A stretch of DNA of 64,000 nucleotides, taken from Chamaecrista fasciculata. Lineage: Eukaryota; Streptophyta; Magnoliopsida; Fabales; Fabaceae. Location: assembly GCA_003254925.1 (NCBI GenBank), contig QANZ01036432.1:1-64000 (forward strand), in the 5' to 3' direction. Position numbers and translations under genes: made by a program. Below are positions 11,370 through 21,575 of this stretch, in pieces. Every line of letters starts with the position of its first letter. Positions within the stretch are counted from its first letter, which is position 1. The notes below the pieces were generated by a model. It was given only the letters and a program-made list of their open reading frames with translations, did not search any database and was not told where the DNA came from.

Positions 11370-11882
11370 AATTACTTGGGTAATGTTGACCAGAATCAAA
11401 ACAACCCCCACTTGAACACAATTAATCCTGGATGGCAGAACCATCATAACTTTTCTTGGGGTAACAATTCATTTGGTTCTTCTTCTTCAGCTCCAATACA
11501 AAGGCCAAATCACCCTCAAGAATTTAATGCTCCACAGAGGCCTCAATTTCAACAAGTTCCCATAGAAACTCCTCCTCCTCCTCCTCAAAAGCCTTCCTTA
11601 GAGGATATGTTTGCACAGTATATGCGAAGCACTGATGCCATGATGCAAAGTCAAGCTGCTTCCATAAAAGCATTGGAAAATCAAGTGGGGCAGTTGACAA
11701 ATGAAATAAAAAATAGACCGTCAGGATCTCTTCATAATGGCATTGATTCAAACCCGAAGAGTATGGGTACAGAACATTGCAAGATGATTGAGTTGAGAAG
11801 TGGGAAGAATATTGATGGTAACCCTAGAACTGCAGAATATGAGAAGAAAGTGAAAGAAGAATCTAGGCAGTTAAATCAATAG
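11370..11882 (+). CDS. G1 gag, C-terminal part (5' end lost)
   Basis: The frame is open from the N at 11367 and begins NYLGNVDQNQNN. It contains a tryptophan/asparagine-rich segment (NPGWQNHHNFSWGNN) that is characteristic of Athila-type gag, then a proline/glutamine-rich stretch with PPPPPQ, and a short helix (MFAQYMRSTDAMMQSQAAS) ahead of LENQVGQL. It ends with QLNQ and a TAG stop. The next frame (from 11883) is in phase with it, so gag and protease are separated by a single amber codon. In related elements gag and pol usually form one ORF, so the stop is either a mutation or a readthrough point. The start codon is lost in the misassembled block. Confidence 0.7.
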   Translation, partial: NYLGNVDQNQNNPHLNTINPGWQNHHNFSWGNNSFGSSSSAPIQRPNHPQEFNAPQRPQFQQVPIETPPPPPQKPSLEDMFAQYMRSTDAMMQSQAASIKALENQVGQLTNEIKNRPSGSLHNGIDSNPKSMGTEHCKMIELRSGKNIDGNPRTAEYEKKVKEESRQLNQ

Positions 11883-11888
11883 AAATCA

Positions 11889-13217
11889 ATGCCCACTTTA
11901 GAGAAAGTTCAAGTCTCTACACCTCCAGTTCCTTTTCCTCAGAGACTCCAAAAGAAGAAGCTAGATACACAGTTTGAGAAATTTTTGGAAGTGTTTAAGA
12001 AGCTTCATATTAACATTCCTTTTGCAGAGGCACTTGAGCAGATGCCAAGTTATGTGAAATTCATGAAGGATATTTTGTCAAAGAAGAGAAGGCTTGGAGA
12101 TTATGAGACAGTAGCACTAACCGAGGAGTGCAGTGCAATCTTGCAAAAGAAACTACCTCCTAAACTAAAAGATCCTGGTAGTTTTAACATTCCTATTGCA
12201 CTTGGGAGTAAGTTTTCTGGTCATGCCTTGTGTGATTTAGGTGCAAGTGTCAACTTGATGCCTCTCTCTGTGTATAATCGTCTTGGATTGGGAGAGCCAA
12301 TGCCCACTAGTGTAACTTTGCAGTTAGCAGATAGAACGCTAACATATCCTAAAGGTGTGGTTGAGGATGTCTTAGTCAAAGTGGACAAATTCATCTTTCC
12401 TGGTGATTTTATTGTACTGGATTATGAAGCTGACAAGGATGTACCTATCATTCTGGGAAGACCCTTCTTAGCTACTGGAAGGACAATCATTGATGTGCAG
12501 AAGGGAGAACTGACAATGAGAGTCCCAGAGCAAGAGGTCAAAATCAATGTCCTCCAGCCCATAAAATTCTTTGATGACAATTCAGAAGATTGCTTTCGAA
12601 TTGATTCTGAGGGAGACGCCATTGAGGCTAGAGCCAAAGAACAGTTCCTGAGTTCTCAACATAAAGACATATCTGCTGGTATAGACAGAGTTGATGTGAA
12701 GCACAAAGAGCAGGACAACACTGTTAATTCAGCCCCTAAGGTTCAAGCAGAAACACCAATTGGGGAACCATCTCAATTGAGATTGAAGCCGCTCCCTTCT
12801 CATCTTAAATATGCTTATTTGGGAGAAGATGAAACCTCTCCGATTATCATATCTGCTTCTTTGTCTGAATCACAAGAAAGTCGACTTTTGAGGATATTGA
12901 GAAAGTCACAAAGCACTCAGAAATGGTCTGTGGTTGATTTGAAAGATATAAGCCCACCTTGTTGTGGGCATAAAATAACCAATGATGAGGACCAAAGTGC
13001 AGTCATTGAGGATGAGCTAGCTGTGGGCATAACAATTGATAAAGGAGGTGTTAAGAAGAAGAAAGATAAAGACAAGTATAAACCTCCGTGGAAAGCAAGA
13101 CAAGAGATGAAGTCACCCATAGTTGAAGATAAGTTTGGGGGATGCAGTGACACTGTTCAAAGCATGCAAAACTTGACTAGCTCGTCATCTGCAATCCACC
13201 CGTTTGAGCCTCCATGA
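11889..13217 (+). CDS. G1 protease ORF with truncated pol and a novel tail (442 aa)
   Basis: The N-terminal third (LDTQFEKFLEVFKKLHINIP) is the gag-protease linker of Athila-type elements. A retropepsin domain follows, with the active site DLGAS at residues 116-120 and the C-terminal IILGRPFLATGRT motif. It would cleave the polyprotein. Next comes the segment that normally leads to reverse transcriptase (PLPSHLKYAYLGEDE at about 300). The ORF then departs from the family after GHKITND (about 362) into a lysine-rich tail (GGVKKKKDKDKYKPPWK) of unknown origin and stops. No reverse transcriptase follows. The frame is intact over all 442 codons. It begins at an ATG in phase with gag across one amber codon, so it could also be made by readthrough. 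Confidence 0.7.
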   Translation: MPTLEKVQVSTPPVPFPQRLQKKKLDTQFEKFLEVFKKLHINIPFAEALEQMPSYVKFMKDILSKKRRLGDYETVALTEECSAILQKKLPPKLKDPGSFNIPIALGSKFSGHALCDLGASVNLMPLSVYNRLGLGEPMPTSVTLQLADRTLTYPKGVVEDVLVKVDKFIFPGDFIVLDYEADKDVPIILGRPFLATGRTIIDVQKGELTMRVPEQEVKINVLQPIKFFDDNSEDCFRIDSEGDAIEARAKEQFLSSQHKDISAGIDRVDVKHKEQDNTVNSAPKVQAETPIGEPSQLRLKPLPSHLKYAYLGEDETSPIIISASLSESQESRLLRILRKSQSTQKWSVVDLKDISPPCCGHKITNDEDQSAVIEDELAVGITIDKGGVKKKKDKDKYKPPWKARQEMKSPIVEDKFGGCSDTVQSMQNLTSSSSAIHPFEPP

Positions 13218-13336
13218 GTTGGGCATGAAGAGTCAAGCTCAGGACTATAAACGAGCATCTCTCGGAAGGCGTTTAGAGCCTTCTTTCTTCTATCCCTTTC
13301 TTAAGTTTTTTTTTTATAGTATTTTTTAGTGTTTTA

Positions 13337-13621
13337 ATGAGTATTTTGGTGTGTTTGTTGCGTGTTTCAGGAGGATTTCTATTCAATATTACCATGTTTG
13401 AAGTTGTTTTTGAAGCAAGAGCAAAGAACGGTAACCTGATTCTATGTTTGGTAGCTTTGGTTGCAGCTCGGCATGAAGAAATCATGGCCTACCTTCAAAA
13501 CTTAAGGCGTGAATTTCAGGAAGGCCAACAGAGTTTACAGCGTCAGATTCAAGAGCTGGCTAGTTCTTTTCAGGCCCACAAGGAGATACGTGATCCCCCT
13601 CCACCACCAAAGACACATTAG
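13337..13621 (+). CDS. Short coiled-coil ORF in the G1 3' region
   Basis: The frame encodes 94 residues. The last half (EEIMAYLQNLRREFQEGQQS, then LQRQIQELASSF) has heptad spacing typical of a coiled coil and ends in a PPPPP tract. The sequence just before it (TTGCGTGTTTCAG) looks like a splice acceptor, so the coiled coil may be an exon of a spliced transcript starting further left. I do not recognise the protein. It may be a relic of an envelope-like or other accessory ORF, or chance. Confidence 0.35.
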   Translation: MSILVCLLRVSGGFLFNITMFEVVFEARAKNGNLILCLVALVAARHEEIMAYLQNLRREFQEGQQSLQRQIQELASSFQAHKEIRDPPPPPKTH

Positions 13622-13727
13622 AGGGATGTTTACTTATTTCTTCCTTGTCTGTTCAGTCTGTATTCCATTGTTTATTGCTTGACTGGCTGGTTCAGACTTG
13701 CTGTGCTGTGTATATATTCTGATTGTA

Positions 13728-14091
13728 TCTCTGTTTTTAGGATTATCTGCTTAAGAGTTTGTGTGTGTCTAGCTTCTCACTTGATTTTACTTCATTTGGA
13801 CTATAATGATGTTGGATGTNNNNNNNNNNNNNNNNNNNNNNNNNNNNNNNNNNNNNNNNNNNNNNNNNNNNNNNNNNNNNNNNNNNNNNNNNNNNNNNNN
13901 NNNNNNNNNNNNNNNNNNNNNNNNNNNNNNNNNNNNNNNNNNNNNNNNNNNNNNNNNNNNNNNNNNNNNNNNNNNNNNNNNNNNNNNNNNNNNNNNNNNN
14001 TCTCTGTTTTTAGGATTATCTGCTTAAGAGTTTGTATGTGCCTAGTTTCTCACTTGATGTTACTTCATTTGGAATATAATGATGTTGGATG
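13728..14091. repeat. Direct repeat around an N gap in the G1 3' region
   Basis: About 92 bp at 13728-13819 (from TCTCTGTTTTTAGGATTATC to GATGTTGGATGT) recur at 14001-14091 with several substitutions. The copies are 273 bp apart with 181 Ns between them. The true repeat number is therefore unknown. Confidence 0.75.
13820..14000. other. Assembly gap (181 N)
   Basis: It is a run of N flanked by copies of one tandem repeat, which probably caused the gap. Confidence 0.95.
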
Positions 14092-15251
14092 TAAAGTCTT
14101 TGAGATGTGACTTGTTATTCACATGTGCCCCGCCCTGTTTTCTTTGCTTTTCCCCCACCCCTTCTGTTGATTTTGGATATATGTCGAACATTGAGGACAA
14201 TGTTCAGCTTCAGTTTGGGGGGGGGGTTTTGTTTTCTTGTCTTTTGTGTTGTTTGTGTGGTGTGCAGCTTAGGTATTAATGATGATTTTTCGTAATGCTG
14301 GCTGTTTATTTTTGCACTGAACTTTATCTAATAGTGATGGTTAGAAATTAAAAATAAGGTTTATTTCAAGTCTTATTTCAAAACTTTTTGCACAGTTGGC
14401 TTATCAGCTTTTCTTAAGTGTAATTCAAGAATGTTGATATGTTAGATTATTGTGCTGGAAAACTAGTTTATTTATTGAGTAATTGACTTCTTAAAAACAA
14501 GATTTTAGGCCGTAGAGAGTGAGAGTCTTGGCTTTGCTAACTAACTTCAAAAAAAAAAAAATACTTAAATAAGTGAAATAAGTTTGTGATAATAAAACAC
14601 TCCGCTGCTTTGGGTTGCTTAGTAACCAGGTGTATTCATGAGCCCCATGTTTATTCTTTCGTCAAACGGTGACTAAAGGCATGAGTGTGCAAAGCACCTT
14701 GAATAAGTGATTTGTTGAGTAACCGGGTGCCTGCATCGCAAATGTGGTCATTCGCGTCAAAAGGTGAGTGACATTTCAAGGAAGAATTATTATCATCCCC
14801 TGAAAAAAAAAAGCATAATGAAGAGACTAAAAAGTCTAAGTTTGGGGGTTTGTTTAATTTTTTTTATCTAAGTGAGTTTAGTTGCAAGTCAATTGTTTTT
14901 CTCTTTATGGGTCTTTGGTCTTGTGATAAAGAACTTAGTTACTCGGTGAATAAAATTATTGGCCAGTGAAATAAGTTGATGTGTTGACAGTTTTGGATGA
15001 ACTTAGGTGGAGTTGAGAAAGCCAATCACACACACACACTTGGAATTTGCTTTGAAATTACCTTATGCTTAATTTGTCCGACTGTTGTTAGAAAGGTAAC
15101 GTAATGTGCTGATAAACAGTCCTGTATTCGGTCTGATGTTGCTTGGGCTGCCACCATGAGTGTTCTTGTGTTTCTTCTTTCTCCGTTTATTTTTATTTAT
15201 TTATGTTTTTGTCCGTTGTTTGGAGCTTTGCTTAGGGACGAGCAAAAGTTC
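14092..15251 (+). other. G1 3' untranslated region
   Basis: No supported gene is present. The region holds several G-rich runs (CAGTTTGGGGGGGGGGTT at about 14212, AAGTTTGGGGGTTTG at about 14840) that resemble extra polypurine tracts. It also holds paired motifs ending in AACCGG or AACCAGG near 14620 and 14720, and a short CA repeat at about 15030. Long non-coding 3' regions with additional polypurine tracts are usual in Athila-type elements. Confidence 0.5.
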
Positions 15252-15264
15252 AAGTTTGCGGGTG
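15252..15264 (+). promoter_or_regulatory. G1 polypurine tract
   Basis: AAGTTTGCGGGTG lies directly before the 3' LTR (TGATAACTC). The family consensus carries a run of Gs; here one G is C. It primes plus-strand DNA synthesis. Confidence 0.65.
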
Positions 15265-16728
15265 TGATAACTCTAATAATTTAGAGTTATTTGGTCATAA
15301 TCTCAAGTCATTTCGGGGCTTTTATCCATGTTTTATTTATTAATGAAGCTTTTTAAGTGAGTATTTAGTGTTTTATTAGTCATAGATGTTTATTTTTTAG
15401 TTTTAAGTTTAGTTTGACTTATTTTCGTTTTATATTTTCCAAGTTAACCAACGATTTTGGGCACCAAATTTATTGAGTTTTTAATGTTTCAGGACCTTGT
15501 ATTGAAGCTTAAAATGCCTAGATGATGTTGAGAGGTCCGGGGTTCTCCGTATGAAGCGGATCGGGGTCAAAATGAAGATTTTAGTGCTGCTGAAAAATCC
15601 TCCTCGCCTAGGCGCCCATTTGAGCGCCTAGGCGCCCTGTCCTGTGCCAGCTAGGATTAATGAAGACATCTCGCCTAGGCGAGGTGCAGCTCGCCTAGGC
15701 GAGTCGGGACAGCTTTTAGCGATTTTTTGGGACAGATTTGTGCATTCTTCGAAGGGGGACTAAAAGAGACACAAGGGACGAACCCTAGAGCGAAAGTGGA
15801 GGGCGAAATTGCTGGGCAAGCTTGGATTCTCGCTTGGGAAGCACGATTTTGGTGGATTTAGGTGGAGAAAGTGAAGATTTGGAGATTCTCTCTTAGGGTT
15901 TCTTCTCTTTTCTTCTATTCTCTTCTTCTTTGTTTCATCATGATTGTTGATTTCTCTTGTTTTGGAATGTTAGGCTAAACTTTATTGTTCTCTAGGATTA
16001 GAACTTCTTAGCAATGTAGATTAACTAATTGTTTACTTTGATTATGGATGTTTTTGATGTTAAAGTTCAATTAATGAGTATTATGTTTTCTCCTTCTTTG
16101 TGTGGCCACCAATGTTGGGGATTCTTATGAATTGCTTTGATTTATGCTTGAAAGAGATTAATTGAAGCTAGGTCTTGCATTGATTGCCTCTAGATTTCAT
16201 TCTCTAATGGAATTTGTTAATAGGATAGGCATATACCTATTAGCCTAGGGGAACCCAATTGAACTTGAACTTAATGCATTGATATAGTTGGTTCACCATA
16301 GAAATATAGGTGAGTTAATTAGATTCAAGAGGCTTATAATTGACTGAAAGGTAATTATAGGTAATTAAGAGTTCAGGGTTAGCTTTGCCATTATCGTAAG
16401 TCCATATTCAGAGTAGTTAATTAGTTAAGTGAAATTGCTAAGAAGGGATAATCCTAGGGAAGTCTTTTACACTTGAATTCTAGGAAGTTCTTTCGGTGTT
16501 CAATTTGGAACCTGTTTATTGCAATTTAGTTTTATTCAGTTGAATCTTTTATCGGAATTTGGTTGCTTAGATTAAATGAGTCGCTATAGCCTGTGTTTAG
16601 AGTGAATTCGCAAGTAAGATCTCGGTGGGACGATACCCGGTGCTTGAGTTTTTATGTTACTTCGGTAGTGTACGCTTGCACTTGGGCTTATAAATTTAAC
16701 ACTTGCTTTAAAAAGAAATAACCCAACA
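15265..16728 (+). repeat. G1 3' LTR (about 1.46 kb)
   Basis: It starts TGATAACTC after the polypurine tract and ends near CCCAACA, where the G2 integrase C-terminus begins. It matches 6069-6853. The section 16053-16417, missing from the 5' copy, is present here. It contains inverted CGCCTAGGCG motifs at about 15605-15703. The right boundary rests on the point where G2 coding sequence resumes, as I could not find a clear target duplication. Confidence 0.7.
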
Positions 16729-18117
16729 GTAGGGCTTCAAGAGATGCCCATTGACCAAACTCTTTATTCTGGTTGCATCATATTCAATTTTGATTGCTCC
16801 GTATGGGTGGACTTCAAGAACAGTGTAAGGACCATCCCATCAGGTCTTAAGCTTGCCATCCTAGAATTTGAATCTAGCTTTAAACTTCAAGACCTTCTCC
16901 CCTGCTTGGAAATTCTTCCGAAGAATGCCTTGGTCGTAAATCTTCTTAGTCTTCTCCTTATAGAGATTTGAGCTCTCATAAGCATCTAGCCTCATCTCCT
17001 CTAACTCTTGCAATTGTAGTTTTCGCTCTTCTCCACTTGCTTCATAGTCTAGATTGCACCTTCTCACAGCCCAATAAGCTCGGTGTTCAAGTTCAACCGG
17101 GATGTGGCTGAATTTTCCGAAAACAATTCTATTAGGTAACATCCCGATTGGAGTCTTGAAATCCGTCCTATAGGCCCACAAGGCTTCTTCTAGTCTTGAA
17201 GATCAATTTTTTACCTCCTGGCTTCACTATTCTCTCCAAAATTCTCTTGACCACCCTATTTGATACTTCATCTTGACCATTGGTTTGGGGGTGGTAGGTT
17301 GTAGAGGTTTTATGAACTACACCCATTTTTCTAAAAAGGTTTTCAATAATTTTGTTGCAAAAATGAGTACCTCTATCACTCACTATAGCCCGAGGAATGC
17401 CAAATTTATAGAAGATATTACTGTTTAGAAACTTGGCTACCGTTTGGGCATCATTCTTACGGGTAGGTATAGCTTCCACCCATCTGGAGAGATAGTCGAC
17501 AGCTAATAAAATATAGGTGTAACCATTAGAAGTAGGAAAAGGACCCATGAAATCTATTCCCCAAACATCAAACACCTCACAAAACAACATGGGTTTCTGA
17601 GGCATTTCATGCTTTTTAGAGTTCCCCCCCAAAACGTTGACACACATCACAAGTTTTGCAAAATTCATGTGAGTCTTTGAAAAGGGTAGGCCAATAAAAA
17701 CCAGCATCAAGGACCTTTCTAGAGGTTTTCTTAGCACTGAAATGCCCACCACACACCAAATTATGGCAAGCTTCTAGAACAGTAGAGGTTTCCCACTGAG
17801 GAACACAACGACGTATCATTTGGTCAGAGCAAATTTTCCAAAGATCAAGCTCTTCCCAAAGGTAATACTTTGCTTCACTTTTAAGCTTCTGAACCTGTGA
17901 GTGAGACAGAGAAGGAGGTGTTACATTAGCAACCAAATAATTTACTATATTACCAAACCATGGTAAAGCACTATCAAAAGAACACAACAGAGCGTCAGGG
18001 AAATCATCAATGGAAGAATTAAGATCAACTCCATGAGTTTTGTGAGGTAATCTATTGAGATGGTCTGCTACATGATTTTCTGCTCCTGCTCGATCTCGAA
18101 TCTCAACATCAAATTCT
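16729..18117 (-). pseudogene. G2 integrase (zinc-binding, catalytic and C-terminal parts)
   Basis: Reading leftward from 18117, the frame starts EFDVEIRDRAGAENHVADHL (end of RNase H/connection). It then shows the HHCC zinc-binding domain (HNLVCGGHF and CKTCDVCQ) to about 17616. A frameshift leads to the catalytic core at 17752-17168, with Asp in WGIDFMGPF, Asp in VSDRGTHF and Glu in [10 protein letters not shown] second frameshift leads to the C-terminal part (17181-16861, TPIGMLPNRIVFGKF and KLQLQELEEMRLDAYESS). A stop after KFKARFKF interrupts the GAIKIE...NGHLLKPY end. Integrase would insert the element DNA. Two frameshifts and a stop make this copy dead. Copia A split it at 18117. Confidence 0.85.
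18113..18117. repeat. Target duplication of copia A, left copy
   Basis: The bases ATTCT directly precede the LTR and are repeated at 38864-38868 after the 5' LTR. The G2 reading frame resumes there. Confidence 0.9.
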
Positions 18118-18984
18118 TGTTGGAGATTATGGTGCAAAACGCAGCGGAAAGGTATTACCCTAATATCTTAGTTCAAATTTGAATCTTGAATTCAAATTTA
18201 AACACTTTAAACTTGGGTATTAGATACATCATGGGTAAGGCATGGGTAACGATTTAAACGATTTAAACAATTATGGTGCCATCTCTATGACTCACAAGTC
18301 GAGAGCAGACTCTAGCAAGCCATCACGACTACCCAAAACACGTGAGTTATCGTTTTAACATAAACGATTTAAACTTAGTACCACCTTGTCATAATCCCTA
18401 TTGTCACACGATATTTTGGTCATGGATAAGGCATGGGTAAATCATCCTTGTAATCCAATCCATAACTTTCTCGATTCCTTGAGTTTGTCCCATTACCCTG
18501 TGTGGCCACACATTCATTGGACAAACTCATCGAGGGGTCCAGTCAAATATCTCCCATCTTAATGAGGGATAAAATTCCTTATTGGTCAAACACATTCCTC
18601 AGCACGAAAAACAACTAAACCCGTACCTAGCCTGTATGGCTACCCTGTTACGGGCAACATTGGACTAGGCCAAAGTTCAGCATCTACAACGCCGGAATAG
18701 TCAAGACCTCAGGTCTAAGGGCATCGTGACAGGTGTACAGGAGAGACTAGCTTATGATTAAACCCATGCAGGACTCTCTGGGTCGGTCCAGCAACTTGTA
18801 ACCCATTACATAATTGCACCATGACTCTCGTGAAGCATCTCATGCGTGTATCTCTATACACCAAAGTCATGCTGGTCTTAGTTCATTCATGTTCCCACGT
18901 GAATAATCGACCAGGGTCAGTCAAACAGTCAAACAATATGTTCATACATATAAAATGATTGGTCCTAGGGCACAATCTCCATCA
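18118..18984 (-). repeat. Copia A 3' LTR, internally deleted (867 bp)
   Basis: The ends TGTTGGAGATTATGGTGC and CTCCATCA match the 2,116-bp 5' LTR, but three internal segments differ. About 825 bp are missing after GGAAAGGTA, including the TATA box. About 400 bp are replaced by a roughly 78-bp filler (18203-18280). About 115 bp are missing near 18920. A polypurine tract (AAGTGGGAGTT on the minus strand) lies at 18985-18995. Confidence 0.85.
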
Positions 18985-21575
18985 AACTCCCACTTGCACT
19001 AGGTACAATCATCATTCAAACTGTTCCTACAGTAGGTACACTAATCAATGTGTCTAATCCACATCGATGTTACATGACGTTCATGTATGACCCTTGCAAG
19101 AGGTTTCGTAAGAGGATCGACAACATTATCCTCGCCTGCTACTTTACATATCTTGACATCACCTCTGTCAATCATCTCTCTAACATGGTGATAACGTCTG
19201 AGTAAATGTTTGGTCCTTTGGTGAGACTGGGGCTCCTTGGCTTGTGCAATAGCACCACTATTGTCACAATACAAGGTTATAGGATCAGCAATGGTCGGAA
19301 CCACACCAAGCTCGACAATGAACTTCCTAATCCATACAGCCTCCTTTCCTGCATCTGATGCTGCTATATACTCAGCCTCCGTTGTAGAATCAGCAATCGT
19401 GCTCTGCTTGGAACTTTTCCAACTCACGCTGCCACCGTTCAGGAGAAACACGTATCCAGACTGCGATTTAAAATCATCTTGGTCGGTTTGGAAACTGGCA
19501 CCTGTGTAACCAATTACACATAGCTCTTCATCAGTTCCACCATAAACCAAGAATTCATCCTTAGTCTTTCTCAAGTACTTAAGGATATTTTTGACAGCAG
19601 TCCAATGAACCTCACAGGGTCTTGTTGGAACCGAGTCGTCATGCTCAGGGCAAAGGACACATCTGGTCGAGTACACAACATGGCATACATGATGGATCCT
19701 ATTGCCGAAGCATAAGGGATGCCACTCATGCGCCCTCGGTCATCAAGTGTCTTGGGACACCGATTCTTGCTCAGGACTAAACCATGATTCATCGGTATGA
19801 ATCCCTTCTTGGAATCCTGCATACTGAACCGCTTCAGTACCTTATCCAAGTATGTACTCTGACTTAATCCAAGAAGCCTTCGAGATCTATCTCTATAGAT
19901 CTTGATGCCTAGAATGTAAGCAACTTCTCCTAAGTCCTTCATCGAGAATGATTTTCCCAACCAAGATTTCACAATCTCTAAGGTAGGAACATCATTTCCA
20001 AAGAGCAATATGTCATCGACATAAAGCACCAAGAAAACAATATGCTCCCACTAACCTTCTTGTAAACACAAGACCCATCAGGGTTTTGCAAGATGCCAAA
20101 CTCTTTGACTACCTCGTCAAAACGATGATGCCAACTCCGTGATGCTTGCTTTTAATCCATAAATGGATCTCTGAAGTTTGCACACATTCTCTGGTTCTTC
20201 TGGACATACAAATCCCTCAGGTTGTGTCATGTACACATCTTCGGGCAGCCTTCCATTAAGGAATGTTGTTTTGACATCAATTTGCCATATCTCATAGTCA
20301 TAATATGTGGCTATGGCAAGGAGGATCCTAATGGACTTGGCCATTGCAACTGGGGAAAACGTTTCATCATAGTCAATACCATGACGTTGAGTGAACCCCT
20401 TTGCAACTAGCCTGGCCTTAAAGACATTAACGTTGCCATCCATGTCGGTTTTGTCTTTGAAAACCCGCTTGCACCCTACGGCTTTTACACCTTCAGGTGG
20501 ATCGACTATGGTCCATACCTTATTGTCGTACACGGATTGCATCTCTGCCTTCATGGCTTCAACCTATTTTTCTGAGTTGGGACCCACAATAGCTTCTTGA
20601 TAGGTGGTAGGCTCACCACGCTCCATGAGCAACACATGCTTGTTCTCAGTCATAAAAAATCCATATCTTTGAGGTTGAGAACGTGTTGTATCAAACCTTC
20701 GTGGTCCTTGTGCTACTAGAGGAGCTTCCACAACGTCTGGTGGCTCTTCTCTAGTTTCCGTCTGTGCCTCTAGAGTGTCTTGTGGATCTTGAACCTCTTC
20801 AAGATATATCTTACTCCCACTGTCTCTTTTGGAGACAAAATCCTTTTCCAAAAAGAATCAATTTCTGACTACAAACACTTTGTTGTCAGATGGGTAGTAG
20901 ACATAATACCCCCTTGTTTCCTTGGGGTATCCCACAGACAAACACTTTAGAGATTTGGGAGACAGTTTATCGTTAGTCTGTTGCTTAACATAAACTTCGC
21001 ATCCCCAAATCTTGAGCTAAGACAAACTGGGCCTCTTCCCATTCCATATCTCATATGGTGTCTTCTCAACTGCCTTAGACGGAAGATGGTTAAGTGTGAA
21101 CGCAGCAGTTTCTAGAGCATGCCCCCAAAAGGATGGCTGATGATCAGCTTGACTCATCATAGATCAGACCATATCTAATAAAATCCGATTGATCCTCTCA
21201 GAAACACCATTCCACTGTGGAGTTCTAGGAGGGGTAAGTTGTGAGACTATCCCACAACTTCTAAGATCATCAATAAACTCTTGGCTCAAATACTCGCCTC
21301 CTCGATCGAATCGAAGGACTTTGATTTTCTTGCCAAGTTGGTTATCTACTTCACTTTGAAATCTTTTGAACATTTCAAAAGACTCTGACTTGTGCTTCAT
21401 TAGGTAGACATAGCCATACCTACTGAAGTCATCAGTGAACGTTATGAAGTATGAGTAACCACCCCTAGCTTGAGTACTTATGGGTCAACATACATCACTA
21501 TGTATAATTCCCAATAAGTCAGGTGCTCTCTCACTGTGGCCAGTGAAGGGCGCCTTTGTCATTTTACCAAGTAAA
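18985..21575 (-). pseudogene. Copia A pol: integrase, reverse transcriptase, RNase H
   Basis: In reading order the piece starts inside the integrase zinc domain, cut by copia B at 21575. The integrase core follows (21400-21164, KVLRFDRGGEYLSQEF, with Glu in GVSERINR), then a linker (20851-20564), the reverse transcriptase N-terminal half (20554-20117, LVAKGFTQRHGIDYDETFSP), and the C-terminal half with the catalytic box LYVDDILL (20032-19571). RNase H comes last (19676-19041, STTEAEYIAASDAG, LYCDNSGAIAQ, DPLTKPL). Breaks include a TAG replacing Trp after GPNSEK (20564), a frameshift after IYGLKAS (20150), a second near 20040 and another near 19620. The RNase H motif GYTDAS reads GYTGAS, losing a catalytic Asp. 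The gene is inactive. Confidence 0.85.
21571..21575. repeat. Target duplication of copia B, left copy
   Basis: GTAAA is repeated at 33883-33887. Both lie in the same integrase codons (CLLGKMTK) of copia A. Confidence 0.9.

Larger units (their letters stand above)
6066..16728 (+). mobile_element. Pol-less Ty3/gypsy element G1 (plus strand)
   Basis: Two matching LTRs (6069-6853 visible part, and 15265-16728) enclose a gag-protease coding region (11370-13217) and a long 3' untranslated region. Reverse transcriptase, RNase H and integrase are missing. The sequence after the protease ORF (CAGGACTATAAACGAGC at about 13240) resembles the region that normally follows integrase in Athila-type elements, so pol appears to have been cleanly lost. 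G1 inserted just after the codons for NGHLLKPY at the end of the G2 integrase. The part between 6854 and 11367 is an assembly copy of other DNA, so the true right end of the 5' LTR, the primer-binding site and the start of gag are missing. Confidence 0.75.

Noticed and set aside
13679..14110. ORFs spanning the 181-N gap
   Set aside because: They are mostly unknown bases within a non-coding repeat.
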